A DNA stretch of 64,000 nt. Origin: Desarmillaria ectypa. Its lineage: Eukaryota > Basidiomycota > Agaricomycetes > Agaricales > Physalacriaceae. The stretch lies in the NCBI GenBank assembly GCA_030407005.1, contig JAUDYN010000002.1:186001-250000 (forward strand), in the 5' to 3' direction. Positions 57,960-64,000 of this stretch are shown here, one piece after another. The notes beneath the pieces are model-generated. The model was not told the origin of the DNA. It did not search any database and saw only the letters and a list, made by a program, of their open reading frames with translations. Numbering within the stretch: the first letter of the stretch is position 1; each line of letters opens with the position of its first letter. A program made the position numbers and the translations under genes.

Positions 57960-59300
57960 TGGGAATTTATGAAAGACTAAGAAACTTACGTGTAATGGAA
58001 TGTGTATTGGAATGAAGTCTCAGTTGATACGGGCGGTATTGTTTTACACAGGTTGCGCAAATATTCCCCTTGTTCCCATCATTATCGCCGTCCGATGATG
58101 ACTTATGGGGAGGACATAATTCAGAGGATGTGTGGATAAGACTTGAACGATAGGCATCAGGCGAGTATTTTCGTAGTGGCCGAGGTACATGTGGCTGAGG
58201 AGGTACATGTGGGCGAGAAGAAATAAAGGTCAGAGGAGCGCTGCTAATCACGCTCTTTTCGGGCGGTCCATATAGCATAAGCTCTGCAAAATAGACGTTG
58301 TTAGTCCAGTATAGAAGGATGTGGGAATAACGACATCGAGCTGACCTAGGTCGTCGATATCGGGCAGCGAGATGTTACCGAGACTTTTGTTCTCAAGAAT
58401 CGGTGGGTTCGCTAACAGCTGGAGGACATTATACATGAGTATGAACAAATTCAACTGAAATAGTTGCATACATTTGTTTTCGCCACAATACTCTCTAATG
58501 TTTTATACACAGTGGCAGATGATGCCAGCGAGTAAAGGACTGGGCTAGCTTCCGTAATGCATCCAAACCAACCACTGCCATCATATCTCATCACGAGATT
58601 ATCCTGGGATCCATGCAGTTAGTGGAAGATCGAAAAAATGTAAATTGTACCTGATGAACAAATTGAAGCCTCCGGGGCGCCTGAAGGCTTCGTTCCACTT
58701 GAATTTGCCGGGGTTCTTCGCTGAATAGTATGTTACGGAAAATGTATGAGGCGCCTTTCGCAAATTCGAGGGCCTGATCACTATTGACTGGAAATGTATG
58801 AAGAATACAAAATTGAAACACGTACTAGTTCTGAGGTGTTGGACATTGGAAATCGATCAATATAGTCGGGGACTTCAGTGTCGACAGAGGGAGCGACAGG
58901 CATGAACAAAGAAGAAAAAATCCAAGCATATTCAAAGGTCAGAGGTAAGGCGCTCTTTTTAAGTTCCTGTGAATTGTGTCAGCAACGTAAGCAAGGATTC
59001 GAGTAAATGATAACACTACCTTGAGATTAAATGTAGACTTTCGTACACGCACTTTGAAGTACAGGGCCATCTTCATTCTTCCCCGCGTGGATCGAGCATA
59101 AGACGGGGATTTCCTAACAGCCGTTAAGAACCGATCAGTAGACAATCCTGATCTGAAGATATCTGCTACCAGTATTGGTAGCATCCAGACACTGTCGTGT
59201 GTAACAGCAACATCGCTTTCCGAAACCTTTGTTGTGTATGAGTGAGCTGTAAAGAAGTATGGGAAAGAATAAAACCGTAGAAAGGATGTATTCATTGAAT
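57960..59300 (-). CDS. Possible multi-exon gene, unknown
   Basis: Minus-strand pieces joined by plausible GT-AG introns: A-L-E-F-A-K-G-A-S-Y-I-F-R (near 58770), D-N-L-V-M-R-Y-D-G-S-G-W-F-G-C (58600) through T-V-Y-K-T-L-E-S-I-V-A-K-T-N, L-L-A-N-P-P-I-L-E-N (58410), then E-L-M-L-Y-G-P-P-E-K-S-V and a Pro/Ser-rich segment to about 57985. The 5' end is uncertain because two frames compete at 58600-58780, and no stop-bearing last exon was fixed. No family is recognised. Confidence 0.3.
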
Positions 59301-59700
59301 TTGACTGACGGATTGAGTAACTAGTCCGTAACTGTCAGTATACATGCATTACGTGTTAGCGAGGTCGCGCGCACCTCGGTGGATCTTTCAGGAAAGTATT
59401 GCACAACTACATGGTCTGGTTCGTCGCGGCTCAATTGTCTTGCTAGTGGAATATCTGTCTTTCGATAGGAAATGGAAGACATAGAAGGATGGTTCTACAG
59501 GCATGATTAACGCCCCATAACTTAGCAGATGAGATCGTCAAACTCACAGAGATAGATTGCGGCCAGCGTGATCCACCAAAACTGTTCTGCAGTCAAAATG
59601 AGCAACGAGGGTAAAGGGTATAGTAGAATTCAATAGCTACCATGTGGGCATCAATGATACACATCAGCAATTGCCTCTGAAGATGATTGAATTCGTATTA

Positions 59701-60811
59701 TCAGCAAGCGTAGTCAATGATCATTCTCACCAGTTCGTTTCCTGTAATAGACCCGCGAATCGCATCCCCGTGGGCTGCCCACACCGGCACCGATACCGGC
59801 GGCGAATCATGTCTTTGATCGGAGTAGGGCGCCTTAGACCCAATAGCTGGTAGATTTCCTGACTTGTCCGACACCCCTACAAGTTGCACGTCCCGCCGCC
59901 CAAGTCCAGGCAGGATCTTGGATATCCGGTTCTTCTCTCTCACAGAGATAGTAAACCCGCGAATGAATATACCTTGATTCTCCCTGACAGGAAGAGGCAC
60001 ATCCATATCGACATCTTGATCAGGGTAAATCCGAGTGTCGGCCCATTCCTGGGTACTCCAAGACGATCGCAACGCTATCCGACCTTCTGCAAGACCTCCC
60101 ACAAGGAACTTTATTGAAAATTGGCGAGTACCTGAAGGCCTAGACATCGCGGCCGATCCCCATGTCATTGCCTTGTCACATCCGGTGACAAAGCAAAGGG
60201 ATCCGTTCAGTGCCTCCCGACCAAGGTAGTCGGGACTATTGATGTATTCATACCACTCGTGTGCATGTGCAAGGGCGTAGTTCCTCATCGACAATAGGTT
60301 TTTACTATCGAATCGTGTACCGCCCTGGGGGAGCATCAGGACCGCTGCTTGGTCTTTGGACGTCGCGAATTCAAACCCAGCCCCCCCGCCTGCGACTGAA
60401 CTAAGCAAGATAAGATTTCCATCTGAATGATAGAGGTTTAGGGACGCACGGTACTTCTGCCGACGCCTCCAGAGTCACTGACTTGACGGAGACATGAGAG
60501 CTTCTCACAGACGAGCCTCTTGGATGTTGGCAATATATAGTGCGAACAGGATTGCGAGACTCGATACGTAAGGGAGAGAAATTGGGAGGGACGCCACCTT
60601 CGTGGACAGGGTCGTCGGCTTCTAGGAAGGCGTTGAAAATGAAGTCGAATCCTCCATCATCTCTGATAATACCAACGTCACCCACGCAGATACCTCTCTC
60701 AACATATGCTGAGCAGAGGCTATAATCTGGCTCTGGAATCCATAGGGGGTAACCGTGTCCTCGAGAGAGAAGTAGCTTTGTGTAAAGGACATGAGCATGT
60801 TGTTCAGGCAT
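59701..60811 (-). CDS. Conserved basidiomycete protein of unknown function, 353 aa
   Basis: Two exons, 60811-60450 and 60400-59701, joined in frame (A-E-V-P-S-V-A-G-G). The start reads M-P-E-Q-H-A-H-V-L-Y, then R-G-H-G-Y-P-L-W-I-P-E-P. Later motifs are G-D-V-G-I-I-R-D-D-G-G-F-D-F-I-F-N, G-A-G-F-E-F, A-V-L-M-L-P-Q-G-G, Y-A-L-A-H-A-H-E-W-Y and L-C-F-V-T-G-C-D-K-A-M-T-W-G. I know this arrangement from uncharacterised Agaricomycete proteins that occur as large gene families. It has no signal peptide or membrane helix. The C-terminus ends at a TGA (59701-59703), possibly earlier than in full-length relatives, so a lost or missed last exon is possible. Confidence 0.78.
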
Positions 60812-62348
60812 TATGTAGTGAGAAAGGGTAAGGCTGATATCTGCATGGATTCAATAGGACTTTTGTATGAAGGACGTAAAGCGGGAATGTCACCGGGAAA
60901 TCCGCTCACTCAATAATTACCAGGAGACAAGCCTGCATTTAATTGCACCGCTTGTGCATCACCATACCAGTACATCATCTGGCATGGAGATATTTGAAGC
61001 GTCTCACTAGGTCCACGGGGGAGAACACCGCTTATTAGGCTGTGATATTCATCAGTAGTGCTGCATAGACGGTCGACTAAGTAAATGCTAATACAAACCC
61101 TGCCGTCAAGCAAACCTCAAGTGTACTGGAAAGAAACGGACGTTGGATCCAAGGCGCTATCCGTGCTGGCTTTTGGCTAAATCCGCCGATGACGAGATGA
61201 ACTCAAGCCCGATGGAACCGGAGGAATCCACACCAAAAAAAAAAGAACCCTGACGGGCATGGAAAAGTCATGTACTGAAAATAGTGTAATTCACAGTACT
61301 CAGTGAGGCGATGAACCCTGATATATTCATGTAAGCCTTGGTTATGGCAATGTACCGCTATGGGATACGACAGAAAGAAGAGAACATCAGAAGGGCGACC
61401 GCAAGGCAAAACAAGCGCCCAGGGACGGGTTAGCTACATATTAAGCATTTCGCAGCTTGCAGCAATATTGGAGCAGTCTCGCAGCCGGTCAAAAGAGTCA
61501 CGCACAAAATACAGAATAAGAAGTGCGAAGTAGAGTAACTTTTGCACTATCATCCTTCCATCGTCAGCCATAGTTCTACCCCGTCCCAGGAATTTAATCA
61601 GGATGTCCGGATGATCTGCAAAAATATACGTTCATGATTCACTTGGGCTTAGACAACGGGGTTCGCCTGCGGAGTAAAAGCCGATGATATTCCAACGTCG
61701 AAAGAAAGGTCGACAACACCTTCACACAGGCCTTATCGGTGATTTGCATTAAGTGGTACCATGCCCGACTTGAACATTGCTCTCCACCTTATCGCGACGA
61801 TCTCTGGTGATGGCAAGTCCTAGGGCCAGCCACGAAGCTTGTCGGGTGCGAACGACCCCGCTGGAAAGGCAAGGTTTTTCCCATGGCCATGATTCACGAG
61901 CACGTGATTTTAACGCGGTGGATTTCTCAAAATACCTGATCGTCATCCTCATTCTTGTTACGTCCATCCTCCGCATGCAACAATTTTAGTTTTCGAGATT
62001 TTATAACTGGGTATCAAGTCGCTCATGCCCAGTGTGGCGTGGGCACTGTATAAATATCCTTCCTCGTGCCTAGGTATAACAAAAGATGCAATGTCTCTTG
62101 CGATATAATGAAGGGCTGCTGCAGGTGATACAATACTCTGCTGGAAAGAAGTAGTCAACGAATAAAAAAGCTGGAGATTTTAACATCAGCGTTTCATTCA
62201 TCTGAAAGTCAGGTTTGTAGGAAAGAGCTGTTAGACACAGAGAGAGATGGTATAGGTAGTCACGCCATATTTCATTGCAACACAATGCAGTTTTTGTTGC
62301 CCAGATTCAAATTTCTTTCCTAGAGGTGAGAAAAAATACACTCGCATG
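60812..62348. other. Intergenic, no gene seen
   Basis: Promoter side of the preceding gene, then no recognised exon. A 10-A run lies near 61234-61243. The frames at 61749-61989 overlap on both strands. Confidence 0.4.
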
Positions 62349-62416
62349 CGTATGACACTAACTGGGATCGAACCAGAAATAGTCTTAGTCATTCTCAATC
62401 ATTATGCCATAATGTT
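62349..62416 (-). repeat. tRNA-derived relic 2
   Basis: The minus strand ends with CTGGTTCGATCCCAG, a perfect T-arm and B box (GGTTCGATCCC), followed by TTAGTGTCA, which can pair with an upstream TAACATT with one mismatch. The D-arm and anticodon arm are not credible. It shares CATTATGG and the CTATTTCT-to-GTCA end with relic 1. Either two decayed tRNA genes or copies of a tRNA-derived SINE. Confidence 0.45.
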
Positions 62417-63300
62417 ACAATAATCCCACCACGACTCAGGGTAATAGACACTCGGCATGTAATACTTCACCCCCGAGGGGACAAAACCAAGCCACATTAA
62501 TTCTAAAGGGAATACCATTAGGGGAGGATATCATTCAAGGTAGATCAGATGTACCGACCTCACTATATGGCCTACACTAGTAATTCGCAGCCTTTTGTAC
62601 CTGTATGAATGACCTTGGCACAAGAACAAGCTGAACGGAAAACAGAAACGATAATGCACATAGATCGAGATCTAGTAGGCCTTTTCATAAATCCGGCATA
62701 GCGTCCCTTGTGATCTTCTAGGTTCAATTCGCTCAGTGCAAAGGTTTAGAGGGTAGCAGTCCACCAGGAGGGAGGTGGTGGTACCCCAATGTTGGATTGC
62801 TATCCGTATCGTGCCCGCAGTGTCCAATTTGAGTGTTTCTCGAGAGGAGCCAGGTAGTAGGCTGGCCTCAGGTAACTACGAGCTTCGTGGCAAATTGAAT
62901 GTCTTCTAGACTGAGCAGTCGGTAACTGTAAGATGGAGATGGACATTGACATCTTGTGGGAGAAAGCCAGAACAAGGCACACCTGGAATCCTGTGAGAGA
63001 TCGGAAACTTAGCCCTAGCGCTGAATGGTTAGAGCAAGATTTGACATGGGAAAACATGGGATTGTAATCTGACAGCAGCAGTGTCTAGACGTGGGAACTT
63101 GATCCTCATGTTCTAGTTAAGACGCCGAGAAGACCTATGTAGACAATTTATAGGGTTCGAAAAATATCCAACCTTGGTGAGTCGAGCGATAATTGGTGGT
63201 CTCTGGAACACAATAAATCCACTGTTCATAGCAAACTCTGCTATGCAAAACAACACATTGAGATGAATGACGGTATTCTTTTCCAAAGGCCAGTAGAATA
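62417..63300. other. Intergenic, no gene seen
   Basis: Nothing recognised. The minus frame 62800-63057 has no signal peptide or domain. Confidence 0.4.
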
Positions 63301-63537
63301 TCACGCCTCTGTATTCCGAGCCTGAGTTACTCCACAAATCAGCACAGTTACCAACACAGCCGCAAGCCAACACCCACCTCAAGCTCCCCATTCCCTGTCG
63401 GTCGAGGATTACTCCCACCAGGACCATCATCAGCGAACACGGTAAACGTCACTAGGGAAAACAGTCAGAATAAGCAGGAGGATAGGAAGAAGACGCGCAC
63501 GAGCGAAGATCACAGCGAGCAAGAGCTTGAATTGCAT
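63301..63537 (-). CDS. Small secreted peptide 2 (43 aa)
   Basis: Three exons: 63537-63501 (37 nt), 63451-63378 and 63321-63301. The signal peptide is M-Q-F-K-L-L-L-A-V-I-F-A-L-T. The mature part starts near A-D-D-G-P-G-G-S-N-P-R-P and ends G-E-L-E-A-R-N-T-E-A. The identical first-exon length, the phase-1 first intron and a second intron after a Glu codon match the peptide gene at 53188-53449, although mature sequences are nearly unrelated. No Cys is present here. The E-A-R before the last residues resembles a terminal cleavage site. Function unknown. Confidence 0.55.
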
Positions 63538-64000
63538 GGTGGTGCGTGCAGAGGAAAGGCTGACGGATAAATTTAAGTACCTGTCGACCTGTCGGAGTAT
63601 ACTGTGCCTTGAATGATCATCTATCTTATCCTGAATAAGTCTAGCATCGAGAACTAGAAGGCCGAGATCCACGAACAGCCCTCGGGTAGGACGAGAAGGG
63701 GCCGGGACGTGTGTGTGTGCGCGCACATATGGTGTACCTGCAGACACACTAGCAAATGGAAGAAAAGACACGCACGATCCTCGCGTACCATGGTCCCGGG
63801 GACAGATGATTGCACGCATCCTCGCATAAAGACGTATGTAAGGGGGTCCGTCTGTAAAGCCTAAAGTTGGGCGCATCTTACTGAAGCATTTTTTTTAGTG
63901 GCTTCGAGGTTGTGTTGAAGCCTGGAGAGAGCGTCGGTTTGCGATGATGGAAGTGGGAGCGGGAGGGGAAGAGAGCCTGCGTGTATTTTCCCGTGGCAGG
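63538..64000. other. Intergenic, right edge
   Basis: No gene is recognised. The open frame at 63430-63876 overlaps the peptide gene and extends its first exon upstream without a second family feature. A GT/GC-rich stretch lies near 63711-63725 and a T-run at 63890-63897. Confidence 0.4.

Noticed and set aside
63430..63876. 148-aa minus-strand frame covering the start of secreted peptide 2
   Set aside because: The in-frame Met at 63537 begins a clear signal peptide and the splice layout matches the paralogue. The upstream extension has no such support.
1..64000. CRISPR arrays, prophage or bacterial operons
   Set aside because: No direct-repeat/spacer array with uniform spacing, no compact operons; the intron-rich genes and fungal families show a eukaryotic nuclear window.

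Overview
The window is nuclear DNA of a filamentous basidiomycete, most likely Agaricomycotina. Genes are broken by many introns of about 45-70 nt with GT-AG ends, some coding exons are only 12-18 nt long, and the protein families seen are typical of mushroom-forming fungi: a 7-TM family with a G-L-A-P-T-L-I tail motif, DUF6535-like membrane proteins, F-box/LRR proteins, CAP/PR-1 secreted proteins, Kre9/Knh1-like GPI proteins and P450 relics. No viral, bacterial or organellar block was seen. All exon models come from reading splice sites and frames by eye. There is no transcript evidence.

Region 1 (0-32.3 kb) is dominated by three copies of one Argonaute gene. AgoA (687-4834, minus) and AgoC (26480-30629, plus) are open from start to stop and keep the slicer tetrad D-E-D-H. 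AgoB (18357-22468, plus) has lost two of the four catalytic residues, carries two nonsense codons, a 1-nt frameshift and a decayed splice donor, and lacks the TATA box of the other two. Neighbouring genes were duplicated with them: a 7-TM gene lies upstream of AgoA (intact) and of AgoC (pseudogene), and an F-box gene lies tail-to-tail with AgoC (intact) and AgoB (pseudogene). This implies an ancestral 7TM-Ago-F-box block that was copied, once inverted, and then lost different members in different copies. Pairwise identity switches along the Ago genes, which suggests gene conversion. A mucin-like single-pass membrane protein, a forkhead transcription factor and an orphan P450 3' end lie between AgoA and AgoB.

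Region 2 (32.3-48.7 kb) holds a GPI-anchored Kre9/Knh1-like protein, an initiator tRNA-Met with a 6-nt intron, a stray copy of the F-box gene's 5' end, two paralogous genes of unknown function (36.8-38.0 and 39.8-40.9 kb) around a small membrane protein, a P450 pseudogene, a secreted CAP protein, a degenerate short-repeat field, a MITE-like element with inverted ends, and a conserved unknown gene.

Region 3 (48.7-64 kb) is gene-poor: a DUF6535-like pseudogene, two short genes encoding secreted peptides with matching exon structure, a conserved two-exon gene of unknown function, two tRNA-derived relics, and long stretches without a recognisable gene.

The most unusual content is the Argonaute cluster: active and dead copies in both orientations, shared promoter sequence, and a terminal intron that separates the last sense codon from the stop codon in every copy.
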